64,000 bases of DNA from Ceratodon purpureus (lineage: Eukaryota; Streptophyta; Bryopsida; Pseudoditrichales; Ditrichaceae): contig CM026426.1 of the NCBI GenBank assembly GCA_014871385.1, forward strand, positions 102,900,355 through 102,964,354, read 5' to 3'. The notes beneath the pieces were generated by a model that saw only the letters and a list, made by a program, of their open reading frames with translations, made no database searches and had not been told where the DNA came from. Shown piece by piece: positions 10,304-31,898 of the stretch. A program made the position numbers and the translations under genes. Numbering within the stretch: the first letter of the stretch is position 1; the number at the start of each line of letters is the position of its first letter.

Positions 10304-13300
10304 ATGCAGCGGTGCGTTGTCAAAGCCGCCTTATGGCACTGCAATTTGCGTAGTCGATCGGTTGTTGCCAAAGCATCATCGCGGTGCTTACATACTTCGT
10401 CCGCGCATCTATCCGACTCGGCCTTGTTGACCGAAGATAGGTACGGGCTTACTATGCATTCATATTTCGTTCTTTTTTATGCAATTGTCATGCACCTGTT
10501 ACAACTGTGCTTGTATTCCCTGGCGTTTTATGTGTCTTAATCCTGGTGAGTCTTATTCTACACTCCGTCTTCTTATTCAATTTAATCAATCAGCTGTTTA
10601 TGTGTGCAGAGCCTCTAATGCATCTCTTTCATTTGCGAGCTGCGATGCTGAAAAATTATCGGGAGAGCAGCAGTACCAGATGCACAACCTTGGTAAGTAT
10701 TACTTTTCCTGTAGGATGTGGAGAATGGAGAGCTTAAATCGGTGATGTAGTAATCACGCACTTGTACAACCGTTCCTGGTTCACGATTTCATCGAGGTGG
10801 TGAATTATTGAGGCCATTTCCTTCCGAAGAGGAATATGCAATCTAGCTCATGTTCTATACCTGAGGTTGCTATTTTTTATAAAATGCTTTGATTTTGTTG
10901 ATATTGAGAAGCCCTCCTGGAATGTGTGCAGTGCAAGGGAAGTGGCAGCAGACATCCAAATCAATTGAATTGCTGGACCCTCTCAATGGGGAGAAGTTCA
11001 TATCTGTCCCGGACACGTCTCTCGAGGAGATATTGGTCCGCATCCTCAATCCTTCTCGGCTTTCGTTTCAGCCCGTAGTGTCGTAGTCCTCTTTTCATAG
11101 TGGCTGCACCTCTGGCTGTGTATACACACGTTGGAATCGCATAGAAATAAAAGACATTCTGGAGCATGGGAGTATGGGAGGAGCTAAATAGTGCGAGCAC
11201 ATTTGTCCTCATGATTCGTGAATGCCTACTCTTCGTTTCCAACAGAGTCTGTATGTATTAGATTTAATTCATTTAACTCAGTTGTCTAACTGTGTGGATA
11301 TGCGTGGCTGACATGGCAGCCATTTGTACAAAGCTTGCGGGCATGCCCGAAGTCAGGTCTGCACAACCCGCTCAAAAACCCCGAAAGGTATGCCAAGCTC
11401 AGTGGCAATCACATTCCTTGTCTCCGAAAGTTCTATAACTCAAGGTTTAGAATTGGCTGAGAGTGATCGATTAGAGATCCTTGTAGATTGCGATCCTACA
11501 AGCGCTCACGGATATCTTGATATTGCATCTTCTGCTTTTAGGTAGCTTTGTAAAAGAATTCTATGCAAACATTGGACAGCTCTTTGGCTCACATGACCCT
11601 TGGTCTACCGTGTTTACCTCGCCATTCTAATCAGCTCATTCATGTCTAAGAAGTATTCACACGCTTTATACGATATGATGCTCATGAGGTGTTCTTCGTC
11701 ATGTTCTGGAACGCGTGCGATGTGATTTTTGTGGATGAGAAGCTGCAATTTCCTGAAATTCTATTCTTTTTTCCCTGCAGGTACCTGTTGTACGGAGAGG
11801 TTATGGCCAAGGCAGCTCATCTGCTGAAGCAACCTCAGGTTCTGTTCCTTTATCTGTATTTAAATACTTGTGGAAGCATTTTCTTAGTGTAAATATCTCA
11901 TTTTCAGATTTATAGTGAGCAGGATGAATGATGTACTTTCGTCATCAGTTCACCCACGTTGTTTGCACTAAAAGTTATATGCTCTTTTGAGAATGTTTAT
12001 ACAGCCATTTTGTAGTTTATAGCAATACAATAAGTGTGAAGTATAAATTCATCAAATATTAATGAACTCCACCTTTGTGTTATTTTACAGATCTGAGATG
12101 ATCAAATTTTCATCAAAATATTTTGTGGTTACTACACATATCGAGGAAGCCGAACACACCTCAATTGTTTAATTTGTATTCGCTACATTACAACAAGCTT
12201 TTTGTGACAGCAATCGATTTTTTTACAGGTCGAAACCTTCTTTGCTCGTCTCATCCAGCGAGTTTCTCCAAAGAGCTTTGCTCAGGCTGTAGGCGAGGTT
12301 GTTGTCACACAAAAATTTCTTGAGAACTTCTCTGGCGATCAGGTTTGTTACACACTTCTCTGTGACCGTACACACAATATTGAAAGTTTGCTTTATGTCT
12401 GCAAATGGATGTTGTGGGCAGTTTGAGAAGCATCGTGTCCTTTTCTGATTATTTTTTTCTTTGAACGATTATTTTATCGTAACGTCGAAGTTTATTTTGT
12501 GACCACATTTTCAGAGACATCCCATGGGTTGTTTGTAATGTTTGCATCTGAGTTTAAGATTTGTTCGGGCTTGTGTGAATGTTAAAGTCTTAAGAACGGA
12601 ACTCATTCGTCTTTGATGTTTTGGAACAGGTTCGCTTCTTGGCCAGGTCATTTGCTGTTCCAGGGAACCATCCAGGACAGCTTAGCACTGGCATGCGATG
12701 GCCATATGGTCCAGTAAGTTTCTAGAAGTGTACCTTGTCGACTTTTTCCGTTCTTCTGACTTTAGGTTATCGCATTATTTTTCTTTTGATAATATTTCAA
12801 GTTAATAATTCAATGTCTTTAATCTTCCTAATGGTGTAGCTGATTCAATTTTACTGTGGGCTGGCTAGGTCGCAATAATCACTCCTTTCAACTTCCCCCT
12901 GGAAATTCCAGCATTACAGGTTTTGGGTGCTTTGTTCATGGGGAACAAACCAATATTGAAGGTTGACAGCAAGGTTGTTACTTTCGGCCTTACACCTTTT
13001 AATTTCATACGGACTTTAAAGTTGTACAATTGAACTCAGCAGTAGACTATTTAAGTGTTGTCTGCTTCGTTTTTGTCACCATTGCTTGCAAGCTTCTACT
13101 GTTTACATGTTGATGAGGATTCTGCAATTACGATATTGATTTAGGGAAAACACTGTCATCTTCACCGCTAAGTGTTATGAGGCTGTTATTGCTTTCGCTT
13201 TGTCCTACACGTGCGTGAGTGATAATAGGAGTTGCGTGCAGGTTAGTATTGTAATGGAACAATTTGTACGCCTTTTGCACGAATGTGGGATGCCTCTGAC

Positions 13301-16096
13301 TGATATGGACTTCATCAACTCAGACGGTCCAGTTATGAACAAACTCCTACTTGAGGTTAGTCTTGTTACGGTGCCAGATTTTTAGTCTTTGTTAGACATG
13401 CTCATTTTTATGTTCATGTTACTTTTTCTCATCGATTTAGGCCAGGGGATTTGTGGGAAAAATTGTGTCGACTTTTCTCCTCTAGGATTTGTTCTGGCTA
13501 AATTTCTTTATGTTCCAGTTCTACCACAATGCAGCCACATGTAAATCGATCTTAGCTCATGAAGGCTAGAATAAGAGATTTCTGATAGGTTCTGAGTATC
13601 CTATTCAATAAATTGCAATAGTTTGAACAACATTGTAGCTGTTTCTGAATGTTCGCCTTTTAGGCTAGATTTGATGCATCTTTTCAACTTACTCATGCTT
13701 AAAAATTGTCATAATCGTTTTCGGAACATTTTTTTTTTTTTTTGTTTGAATGTATTTGATTAATACTGGATGGCATACAGGCGGAGCCCAAGACGACGCT
13801 GTTCACAGGGAGCTCGAAAGTTGCTGAGAAGTTGGCAGTGGACTTGAAGGGTCGCGTGAAGCTAGAGGATGCGGGCTTTGATTGGAAAATACTTGGTCCA
13901 GATGTGCAGCATGTGAGTTAATCAACCACATTCTTCCTTTCATATCTTACATGTTCTATTGAGTGATCGAAGCATAGTTACCCTTTAAGTGAGAATCGGT
14001 ATAATTCAGCGAAATAGGTTGGAAATCGCAATACTTGTGTAGATCGTTTTATTGATTTTTCAACTCACAAATGATTCTTGAAGCTTTAAAGTAGAGATTT
14101 TGTTAGGATATATGATATTATTTGTAATATCTCGGATCTGAACCTGCAAGGGTATATCAATTCTATGATGTTAAGAATGTGGGTGTTTGCAATGACAGGA
14201 GGACTACGTCGCATGGGTCTGTGATCAAGATGCTTACGCTTGCAGCGGACAGAAGTGCTCAGCACAATCAATATTATTCATGCACGAGGTTTTCTATATG
14301 TTCTTAAACATAATTTGAAACAAGCTTCCGTAAATTAAGCACAGAAACTCTGTATAGGGTTCTTCTTCATTTGGATTTTTTTCTGTAGCACATCAATCAA
14401 GTTTTCTCATGAGAGCGTTTTGTAGATTGATTAGCATAGTCTCATCTGTAAGGAATCGATCTTTGATGTTCATCAATTTTTGTATTGCAGAACTGGGCAA
14501 AGCAAAACTTTGTGGAGAAGTTGAAGAACCTTGCAGCAAGACGAAAGCTGGATGACCTTACTATTGGCCCTGTTCTAACGGTACAACCCTCATATCCTTA
14601 TTTTTATTCCTTGTAACTAGTAAGAACTTGAGCTATTGAAAATTGATTGTCTTCTTTTTGCCTTCTTCTCCCCTGATATTAGTTTGGTGGAAAAGATCAA
14701 TCATTCTTGCAAAGTTGTAGCTTCTTCCCTTAAATTCCTATGACATAACAAGATATTATATTTGAAAATAGACCAACTGCTATGTCGGACTTTCCTCCCT
14801 AGGTATAGATGTAAGGTCTTGAACTTGTTATTTCGTGTCCTGCCAGGTGACAACAGAGCTGGTGCTAGATCATATTGAGAACCTGTTGGCGATCCCGTGC
14901 GCACGTCTTGAATTTGGGGGAAAGCCTTTGACGAATCATAACATTCCGGATGTGTACGGTGCTTTGGAGCCCACTGCAGTCTTCGTTCCATTGAAGGAGA
15001 TTTTAAGGAATGAGGAAAATTTTGCTCTTGCTACAACTGAAATTTTTGGTCCATTCCAAGTGAGCAGACAACCTTACCTCTTAATATCTTTTAGATCTGT
15101 TGAATTTTGGAATTACGGTGTTGGAGAATGGCGACTTCGACACAATCCACGAATAAGTAGTTCACAGGGGTTTGGGTCTGTTGTTACTTATTAACAGATA
15201 CAATCAGGGCATAATGTTGTTGCTGTCTAATGTTGTTACATATGCATAAGTTGCTTAGATATACGATTCCAATTAGAAAAAGAGATGGATCAGCATCAAT
15301 TGTAGTTCTTGCGAAAGTTGTTGTAAGCGATTTAATATAAGCTCAATACGAAGATCCAGTTATGACTTTCTGATAACTCATTTTGGTGTGCAGTTACTGA
15401 CAGAATACAAGCATGAAGATCTTCCTCTGGTTCTCGAAGCCTGTGAGCGTATGCATGCACACCTTACTGCTGCGGTTGTCTCAAACGATGTCCTTTTCTT
15501 ACAGGTTAGTGCACTATCTTCTCTTATTAAAACAATTTTGCAGGCATAAATTTCTAGGAATTTTTCCTGCTAATTGCAATAGAAATTGCCTTCTTAGTTT
15601 GTGTCGTCTGCTATATTTTTGTCATATCTTTGTTGACAAATAGTCGTTTTTTGTCTATTGCATGTGCTTATCGTTTTGACTATCCTAGTGTCATGAGTTG
15701 ATTTTATTGTTACTTGATTAATGATTCACAGGAAGTACTGAGCAACACTGTGAATGGGACAACCTATGCTGGGATCCGGGCTCGTACAACTGGCGCTCCC
15801 CAAAACCATTGGTACTTCTTTTTTCTGCTGCCTCACATCCATAATCCCTTAAACACAGTTCATGGTTCTCTGTTTGGGTGCTCTATAAAAGATGTTCAAA
15901 GTGTCAAGGTCTCAGTGGAACTAGGTTTTGATGCTGCATTCCGATCTCTGTTGATAGGTTTGGACCAGCTGGAGACCCTCGCGGAGCAGGGATTGGAACA
16001 CCTGAAGCAATAAAGCTTGTGTGGTCGTGCCATCGTGAAATCATACAAGATGTTGGGCCTATTCCAGATAGTTGGAAAACGCCTCACTGCACTTGA
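10304..16096 (+). CDS. P5CDH: Delta-1-pyrroline-5-carboxylate dehydrogenase, mitochondrial (ALDH12 type), 16 exons
   Basis: Oxidises P5C/glutamate semialdehyde to glutamate with NAD+, the second step of proline breakdown in the mitochondrial matrix. Sixteen exons join in phase to 573 residues plus TGA: 10304-10440, 10610-10692, 10932-11035, 11320-11387, 11781-11838, 12229-12342, 12630-12713, 12869-12973, 13242-13355, 13781-13912, 14199-14288, 14491-14580, 14847-15059, 15394-15504, 15732-15811 and 15958-16096. All introns are GT-AG; the exon 3 donor is the least certain. The N-terminus (MQRCVVKAALWHCNLRSRSV) is Arg-rich and lacks acidic residues, like a mitochondrial presequence. ALDH landmarks: TPFNFPLE (Asn224), KLEDAGFDW (Glu318) and CSGQKCSAQS (catalytic Cys353). 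The C-terminal GIGTPEAIKLVWSCHRE matches plant ALDH12. No premature stop was seen. It converges on the isomerase gene downstream. Confidence 0.96.
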
Positions 16097-18028
16097 TGAA
16101 TAAATAGCTCTTGGATGATTGGTATTGGGTAGTGATTTTTTGGGCATGTATAGAGTTTTGTACGAGTCAAGGTAGTGACATGCTGTGAACAATTTTGTAA
16201 ACTTCCCGGCTTTCAAGTTCTGAATGGCAACAAGCTTTACTGAAGGCCAAACTAGCAGACTTATTGCAGATACGAAACTCATTAGCAAAATTGGTGACCT
16301 TTTTGACTCTGTAGCCTTAACAGATTGTTGGAGATCTGTCTTGTGAGTTTGAGTGGGACTCTTGTAATGTTTCTCTACCCGCAAGGTACGTGTGTTCGCT
16401 TACTAGTCTTCATTTATGCAGTTGCTCATCAAGGCTAGTCCTACGCTTGCAGCGCAGTCTCAATTTAATGGAGATTTAGATCATTCTGACAAGCAATTTT
16501 TAGGGTCACCGTCTCAGAGACTCAAAATCACAGCAGGAGAGTGGAATTTCCGTTACCTCCCCACAGTAGCATTCTATGGAGTTATTGTAAACCATGATAT
16601 TCCCGCAGTCGTCTTCACTTCTCGGCTAGACAGATTACGGTAGTATTGGAGAGAGGAAACGCAGCCATGTTGGTCGAGACAAATATTCGACAGCTGACAA
16701 TCATATCTTAGGAAAACCACTAGGATTGTGGACAGTATTTCTCGTGAGCACTAACTTAACTCTCTGTGAATTGTAGCCCGTGCTTCTGCTAACGCTCTGA
16801 GGATATACCAGGTAATTAATCGCAGCAATGGCCTTCTTCTGCATGCTAAAAAACGTAACGTGTTTCCATAAACTCACACCTGCACACAAGCTCCTTACAT
16901 TGCTTGTATTCGACCACTCACTGTTCTTGGACAATACTCTGATTGTTGAAACAGGACTACCAGTTTACAATGGTACATATCCATCAGAAACATTGCCAAT
17001 TTCTCGAAACCTGTGGCCTGCTTCTGAGCACAGAAAATCACAAGTTAGGAAGCCACACGAGGTATGAAAAAGGTTGATGGTGTCAACATAACTATTGAAC
17101 ATCTTCAGCTATCTTCTGAGGATTGTTTTGGCTAACCATAGGGAAGTTTAAGAATGGCTGATATGGAGCTGGAGAAGATGGATTAAGATTGCGCATCAAA
17201 GAGAAAACGTGGGACCAAAAGTCACAGTTGCTCTATAAAAACTTGCTTTTCGATGTTTGCTTAGTAGTTGAAATCAGCATGTTGATTCATTGCTTTTCAT
17301 AGTTTTTAATGCATAGGAAAGGTCCATATGATCACGACCATGAGAAACAGGTAAGATAGTTAAAAACACCCTGGCAGACCTGGTAGTAGTGGGAAGCCAA
17401 CTGCAAACCTTTTATATTCTTTGCCCTGGACGGCTCGGTCCTCTGCCACCTCTTTTGCCGCCACAATCGTCTTTCCAGAACTCATTATGAGGAGATTTGG
17501 GTTCATTGTTGATGCCGCATGTGTCGCAATGAGCTACACAAGAATTGCAAATACATGAGACGTTCATCAATCACTGTGTGCTAAAATCTAGAAACTTTTC
17601 TGTATATGGCCTGAATCAGGTCACGCGAAGGGTCAACTCGACATTTGCCACTCAATACCAACAAGAGTTCTACATAAAAGACCATAATGCTCAAAATGCT
17701 CATGTTGATATTCCTTTCGAGTCTGACGGCAATTGCATGAATGCCATCAACAATCATGTGCTGGAGCATTTAGGTTTTTATAAAGGTGCAGTGTCACTTG
17801 ACAAGAAGAAAAGCTGTTCCCTGGAGTAGCGTTATCTCACCCTGCAAGGTCCATACCCAAAACCATGAACCCAATGTTCTCAGTAAGTTCTCTGTTGGAT
17901 TTTCCGTTCAAGGATTATGTCATTTCAAAACGTCACAATAGACAAATATGTAGAGGGAAAAAAACATGACAGATGTATAACAAAAATGCCTTGGTCTGTG
18001 ATCTATGAAGAGAGCTAAAAGCATGTAC
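16097..18028. other. Intergenic region between convergent genes
   Basis: Holds the 3' ends of P5CDH (+) and the isomerase gene (-). A final short isomerase exon may lie near 17800-17844 (acceptor TTGCAG, then a frame ending in TGA), but this is not firm. No other gene or repeat is recognised. Confidence 0.4.
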
Positions 18029-25594
<7,566 letters not shown>

Positions 25595-28073
25595 CTGTCA
25601 CAGACCAAGCGCAAGACATTCAGTAGACATGTGCACGTCAGAAGCACTTGCAACTTTGCGAGTACTAAGAATTAAGTGTTATCCTTGATTATATGTGCTC
25701 AACACTCGTTCTGAACGATTAAAATCGATGCCATATTCTGTTGAACCTAATGCAATTTCTATGAAACCAGCCCAATTAAACGGTAATTTAATCCACCTGG
25801 AGATCTCGCCATGCTCGACTATCAGAAATAAGCTCACTGCCGCAAGTGTTGGCGCAAGACTGCACACAAATACGTACAATATTCTTAATTGATAAGCTCC
25901 ACTGCTTGCACAGAATTTATTCACAAAGTATGGAACTATTCCTCAACCTTGATGTGAGGATTCTGCAGTGTTTCCACCAACTGATATAACCTTCATTACT
26001 GTCTGTAATTGAGCTTTTTTGAGAAGTACGTGGATTGTTAGCCCACTGAATCTTCATTATCTTCCTCAATTAAAAGTCCTTCTCACAATCTCTTGAAAAA
26101 AGTTGCAAGTTCTTAAATCTTATCAGGAAGTTACCCAAATGTGAAAAATGGCTCGTAGACGGGGTTAAAGCAGAATAGACAGGAATTGTGAGCGTTCTCA
26201 GTCTAACGATCGACCACAAACGGCACCTACACCGCTTACACTCAAGCTATTCTTTATAACATTTGTCACAAACAAAGTGAGACATCCAATGCAACAAAGT
26301 CACATGATGAGCTGGCCGGTAGCTGCCTTAAAAACTGGCAAAACAAATGCCTATTCCCAGCAGGTGAGAGCTACTAGACATGCCCCCATCATCCAACTCT
26401 CATTTCCACCTAACATCACTCTCCCTGACGAATATATAACCTTTGTGTCTGCAGTTTGAATATGAAACTGGGGTCAGCTCCTCTCATTCTCCCACATCAC
26501 TTCAACACTTGTACTGGTTTACAAGTATCAGTAAGTAACAGGGGAGAAGAAGAGCAGCTGAAGCCAGGAACATCTAATTACGAGCATGCTTGTCCTCACA
26601 TACACTAATTTTCACGCATGCGCAACTGACAATACACGAGTCGTCTCGCTTCACACAAGCTCCCTCAACGGTCCCAAGGTAATTAAATTTACTGAGCTCT
26701 CGCTTCGCACCGCTAGCTGCCGCAATTGGAAATCATACTATGAAATGGTTGCCATCCTGGAATGGGAATTATTACCGCAAAAACCTTTCATCTCTAACCT
26801 TGCACCATCATTAATTCGCAGTACGAAACTGCTTACCATCTTCACCACCGATTCACAACAACTCGCAGCTGCGACTGTCTTCCAGGTGATCCACTCACTC
26901 TCAAACTTCAGAAGAAATTACTAGTCTGCAAGAATATCCACAGCTTGCTAAACTCTTTCATGATCCAACCACCTGAACTCCTCCCCGCATGTGTCATCGC
27001 ATCGATATCTTCCTCTCTCGCTACCTCCACCATCCTCCCGCATGACGTTGTATCGATCCATTCTCCGCACATTCTCCGCCCATGAGAAGATGAAGTCCTA
27101 CGTACTCCGAAACAGACCCGTTGCAAAACATGCATGGGAAGTACGTGCTTGCATGCATGCAATTAATAATTCTAGATCTGTTACCAAGTTGTTGCATGCA
27201 ATTAATAATTCTAGATCTGTTACCAAGTTGTTGCATGCAAATAATTTCTAGGTCTGTGATTAAGTTGTTAAATCTGGATATTCTAACTTAGCTGTTGCAA
27301 TATGCAATTAATATTTGATGGTGGACCTGTGACCTAGCTGCAAGCATGAAGCATCATGGTGTATCATATCTTAAGTTCTCAAGAGACATGACTATTAAAT
27401 AAATATTACCGTACATCTATCTATAGGCTATAGCATTAAAAAGATAAATAATTCCCAAAATAGAAAAATGGAAATTTTAAGGATATAAAAAAGGGTGTAT
27501 TTGTTATATTGAGACAAAATGCACATTTTGAGATTCTCAAAAACATAATATTGCACTAAATTAAAGTAGAAGTTGTTGAAAAGTTCTATGATTATGACTT
27601 GCATATCCTCTACCATATTCCAATTGAGGGTTTGAGATTCCAAATACACCAAGCGAGGGACGGGAAAACCAACACGTAAATACAACTATAAATAGAAGAA
27701 GATAAAATGTAAATTACCCTTGTATGATGTATTATTACTAAAAATAGTAAATAGGGTATACAAAATAAAGTACATATGTATGGACTGAACTAAACAAAGT
27801 AGAACATCCAAAAACCCAAATACATTCTTAATTTACAAAGTCATTCATTAAGGACGGTAAACCTTGCATTGCAATGTGAAAAGGTACATATATTTGTACA
27901 TTAATACGTAGTGTATGCCTACAAGTAGGAAGAACCAATAGATGACCTATATACTAAGTATATGCATGAAGTTTTTTATACCAAAGGAAAAACATAGAAA
28001 TACCGTCCTATTTACTATTTATTTACGATATTACAAATGGAGATGTAATATATTACTACAACTTCTCCTTAGA
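25595..28073. other. Upstream region of the isomerase gene; no gene placed
   Basis: The missing first isomerase exon should lie here, probably before 27 kb. A short frame ending at a GTAAGC donor near 26841 is one candidate but is not convincing. From 27.2 to 28.0 kb the DNA is AT-rich and empty apart from a short tandem repeat. Confidence 0.35.
27155..27270. repeat. 39-bp tandem repeat, two perfect units plus one worn unit
   Basis: Units at 27155-27193 and 27194-27232 are identical (each starts GCATGCAATTAATAATTC). A third, shorter and diverged unit follows at 27233-27270. Confidence 0.9.
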
Positions 28074-28901
28074 CTAAGTGGAGTCATTCAGTTTGGATGA
28101 TTTCTCCAACAACCTGGCATTGGCCTCCTGTTGCTTCATAAGTCCGCGAATAAGATCATTGCGACGAGAGTTGACCATGTAACTAGTAGTACCCACGGTT
28201 TCACTTCGACGTGCAAGCCAAGTGTCAAAACCTTCTCTCTCACGCCTACGGAGAGAATCAAGAGAACGCGAGGGACGAGAAGGTAGAGGTGAGGCGAACA
28301 CGTCGGGTGCAGGATATGGACGTAGGGTGCATGATGCTCGCCTTGAGGGAGGTGGGCGCGTTCTAACTGACTTTGATTGAGACAACGGGATCCCTCTGGC
28401 TATAGGTTGACGTGACACACCACCAAGAGAACGTGTGGTTTTGGTGCCACAATTGTTAAGGGCTTCATTCCGAGGTTGAGCGGGAATTGTCACTCCACCT
28501 GGATTCATCACTAACGGTGACGTTGTTGTAACTAGCTCAGGAGAATCAGGACTGTGCAGCATAGGATACAGCGGCCTTTGAGGGGTCTTGCAAGATGGAA
28601 GGGTAGGCGACATAGATCGCCTACGAGATGGGGATGTACAGAGGCGCTTTAGAGGAGAAGGAGAGCAGACAGGGGTCCTTATTGGACCTCTACTTGGAGG
28701 GCTATCAACAACACCGTCATCCACACTATCTTTTGTAAAATCCATTGTCGCTGACGCCGCATTAGTAGCCGTGAACATATCAAAATGCTTTGACGCAAGA
28801 GAAAAGGCCAGACTTGCTGAAAGCGGCACAGAACAATCGATTGAAGTTCGATATGACGATTCACCGTCATCACCGGACTCCAGGAAGGGCAAGCTCGAAG
28901 T
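28074..28901 (-). CDS. Unknown protein, Ser/Pro-rich, terminal exon
   Basis: A minus-strand frame opens directly after a good acceptor (TTTTTTGTTCAG|GTCACTTC) at 28901 and runs about 275 codons to a TAG at 28074-28076, followed by AT-rich DNA like a 3' leader. The protein is Ser/Pro-rich with many SP and TP sites (PLKRLCTSPSRRRSMSPTLP) and ends in a charged, helical segment (RRNDLIRGLMKQQEANARLL). I do not recognise it. It lies downstream of the split FCP1-like gene on the same strand. It might be that gene's last exon, but I found no matching donor, so a separate gene is equally possible. Confidence 0.45.
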   Translation of the reverse strand, partial: TSSLPFLESGDDGESSYRTSIDCSVPLSASLAFSLASKHFDMFTATNAASATMDFTKDSVDDGVVDSPPSRGPIRTPVCSPSPLKRLCTSPSRRRSMSPTLPSCKTPQRPLYPMLHSPDSPELVTTTSPLVMNPGGVTIPAQPRNEALNNCGTKTTRSLGGVSRQPIARGIPLSQSKSVRTRPPPSRRASCTLRPYPAPDVFASPLPSRPSRSLDSLRRREREGFDTWLARRSETVGTTSYMVNSRRNDLIRGLMKQQEANARLLEKSSKLNDST

Positions 28902-29348
28902 GACCTGAACAAAAAATCACACACAACGACAAAGTATCAATCGGCAGGAGAAATAAAAAATAGAACACAATTTATCCGCGGTCCGGCGATAAAAAGGTCA
29001 AAAACACATTGGTAGCTAAAGCCAGAAGGAAACCGAAGCATACATGGGCCGGGTACTATTTGAGTGATAGGAAAACATACGACTTCTTCTTAACAAATAC
29101 CAACAAGAAAAAAATGTACAAACACCATAAAATCGAGAACTACAAAACTTATAACAGGAACATTCATTTCCCTTCGAATGCCCAATGTATCGGGAACCAT
29201 TTTCAATATCTGCCAAGGTTGGTTTACAAAGTGTTATAATATTACATATGTTGCCTTCTTGATTATAACAATCTAAACCGTATAGCAAGATTCTATGTAC
29301 ACGTTGTTCTACTGCATCCAAAAAGTAAAACAAAGAAAGCCCAAGACG

Positions 29349-29448
29349 TCATCTAGAGAAGGAAGGAAAATTCGGCGTCTCGTAATTTAATCCTAAGTTC
29401 CTAGTGGACCTGTTCATCCCATCTGTTATGAATCTTCCTAGGTTGCTA
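29349..29448 (-). pseudogene. 3' end of the split FCP1-like gene
   Basis: The minus-strand frame here (SNLGRFITDGMNRSTRNLGL, then NYETPNFPSFSR and TGA at 29349-29351) is in phase with the frame that runs into the far side of the insertion at 51297. Reading from the 5' part through one copy of the 8-bp target duplication into this piece gives an open frame with no shift. The insertion therefore removed about the last 33 codons from the gene. Confidence 0.7.
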
Positions 29449-29456
29449 TGTATGTT
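29449..29456. repeat. 8-bp target duplication of the hAT element, left copy
   Basis: TGTATGTT, identical to 51297-51304. Confidence 0.9.
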
Positions 29457-29587
29457 CAGGGTTGTCATAACGGACAGATATGGGCAAAATTTCCGGACAC
29501 GGACGGACGGACCAGTCGGTCCGGGGTGAAAATCGGACATATTCTATGAATATTCCTAATTTTTTCTCGAATATCACTAGTAGAAAT

Positions 29588-30833
29588 GTGGTCCTCTGTG
29601 TCAGTGCTGTAAATGACTCGATGTCCCTTTCACGTCCTAAATGACTCAAAAAATGACACAATGTGTTTTGAGTAGGTCACGGCCTGAACTGCACTGCCGT
29701 GGCGCTTCGCCATCGCTCCGTGAAAGTTACTGCTGGTTGATGTAGTCCAGATTTCACCCGTCGCGTTTTACCCTGGCTCAGACTATGTACCCATTTGGAT
29801 ACCCTGCGAGAAATCTATAGAGTCGACGAACCACATGTCCGGATATTTTGCCGTCGATTTTATGGGACATGTACAACCGAGCTACTTCTGACAGCAAGTA
29901 CGAATGGCAGGTACTCGTCGTCCTCATATGTCCAATAACGTCCTGAGCAGACTAACCTTCTTTTTTGTACATTTCGTTAAATCTAGGCAACAACTGAATT
30001 ACAGCGTAGTTGACAAGAACTGATGACAGCACATGCACTTCCGCAATCCTGGGTCCGCTGTTTTAGTTGATAACTCTCACAGAAATCTAGGTAAACTTAA
30101 CATTTCAATTATGTCTTCTATCTCATAAAAAGAACAAGCCAATCCAAAGATACCGTAAGCTTCAGGTTTGTGTGTTGAAGAGTATCTTCTGTTTGTGTTA
30201 CCACCACACATTTGTTGTCTGCATTGAAGTCAGGGGTATTATGGAATGACAACGGCAAAACAGGTTTTGCACTTTGAATACATATCAGTGCCCTCTGTAA
30301 TTCAAGCATATATGACCTTCGTATTTGCTTCAGGGTGGTGTGATGTGCTATCTGCCTATAATGCTCATCTCATCATACGTACATCTACCTTCGGTGCTAA
30401 GTGACGAGGAATAAAATTATTTCTAATACGTACCAAACAGGATTCCCCATGTCCACAACGGGAACGCTCTTCGAAGCGCAATAATGAGAGAGGTATGTCA
30501 AATCCATTCCCTAACACCGCTGCCACATACAGCTCTGACTTTGAGTCTGTTTGAGCATTTTGAGACAAACGCCCGTGTTTCTCTATTACACTTCACTTTC
30601 CATTATCTTGGCTTAGATTCTGCATTGGATAACAACATCTGTATGGATTATAATCCCTCTTTAATGAATACCATTGCCCGGAGGAGACAAGAAATTGAAC
30701 GACATGTTCGAAAATAATTCTAACCTATGTTTCACAAGTAATACAAGGTATTGACGAATATCTTACCAGTAATCAGATATCCCGATGTTTGCATTTGCAC
30801 ATCCAGTTTGGCAACACCCTACCCTTCATCCAC
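29588..30833. other. CACTA left subterminal region
   Basis: Begins with AAATGACTC repeats in the first 80 bases. Weak minus-strand exon-like frames follow (30430-30560, with a GTACGT donor). No firm gene. Confidence 0.4.
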
Positions 30834-30935
30834 CTGCAAGAACACCTTAAACGTTGTCTTCGCACAGCGTAATCCATCCCCGAAGTTCTTGATGGGATCA
30901 ACGGGCAAATGCACGGGGGGGTTAGGTTTCCCCAC
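30834..30935 (-). CDS. Accessory exon in the CACTA element
   Basis: A 34-codon exon bounded by TTGATAG|GTGGGG and TTGCAG|GTGGAT, encoding VGKPNPPVHLPVDPIKNF followed by GDGLRCAKTTFKVFLQ. Phase is 0 at both ends. It has a good coding look but an unrecognised family. It belongs to a multi-exon minus-strand gene inside the transposon. Confidence 0.4.
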
Positions 30936-31898
30936 CTATCAAGACAGCAGTTCTTACAGCAGCAATTACAAGGTCTTCTTGTTATAGAACAAGGGCGTTG
31001 CATCTGCATACCACTCCATTTCTACAGCAGTCAATAACGACTATGAACGCCTGGGTAAATAAAAATCCAATGCTCTCTTGTAACCGTCACAGAAAGTAAG
31101 GTACTCATATGACTTGCTCACACGGTCTTTGAATTTGGTACACCTACTTGAGTGTATATATTTAGACACATAAGTCTCGAAAGTATATCACTTACATGCA
31201 TATACACACAGTTAACAAGATAGAAGGACGCCATAACTAGTTTCATAATTCACCATACCATCTACCACTTGTTAAACAACACGTTACTCATAGTATCGTG
31301 TCCGACGGTGAATGAAATATGAACCACACACTGTCGGACATATGTACCAAGTGTCTTTACAGACCCATACAGATTGGTGAGAAGAGAGAAATGACCTTCC
31401 AACTCATCAACGTCCACATCTTACGATTCAATCAGAATAATTTTTGATACCTGTGTGTCCCTACACCAAAGAGACGATGTTTGGTCATTAAACATACGTG
31501 AATGCGCTTTAATGTTCAAAATGCAATCTTGTCTATGATACCACTAATCACTCTTGAATATGAAACAAAAAAGAAATGGTTAAAGCGTAATGGAGAGACA
31601 GCACATCTACCAGAGAATAACGTCGGAAATGTATGTTTTGTTTCAAATTTTTGTTTGTTGTGTAGAAAATATTATGAGGTAAATCGCCTGTCTGCGGCAC
31701 AGACATGATTTGAAATAAAAATCTACCAAGGCAGGTCTGCCTCGTCAGTTTGGAATATAACTTCCAAAATCAATCATTCAAGTTTGCAGTACATTGAACT
31801 GTTTATGTGTTTCATATTACATTATTCTGGAAATCAATGAAATCAACATTATTGCCCTCACGTGGCCAAAGACAACACCTTGTTGAGCAACTTACGAT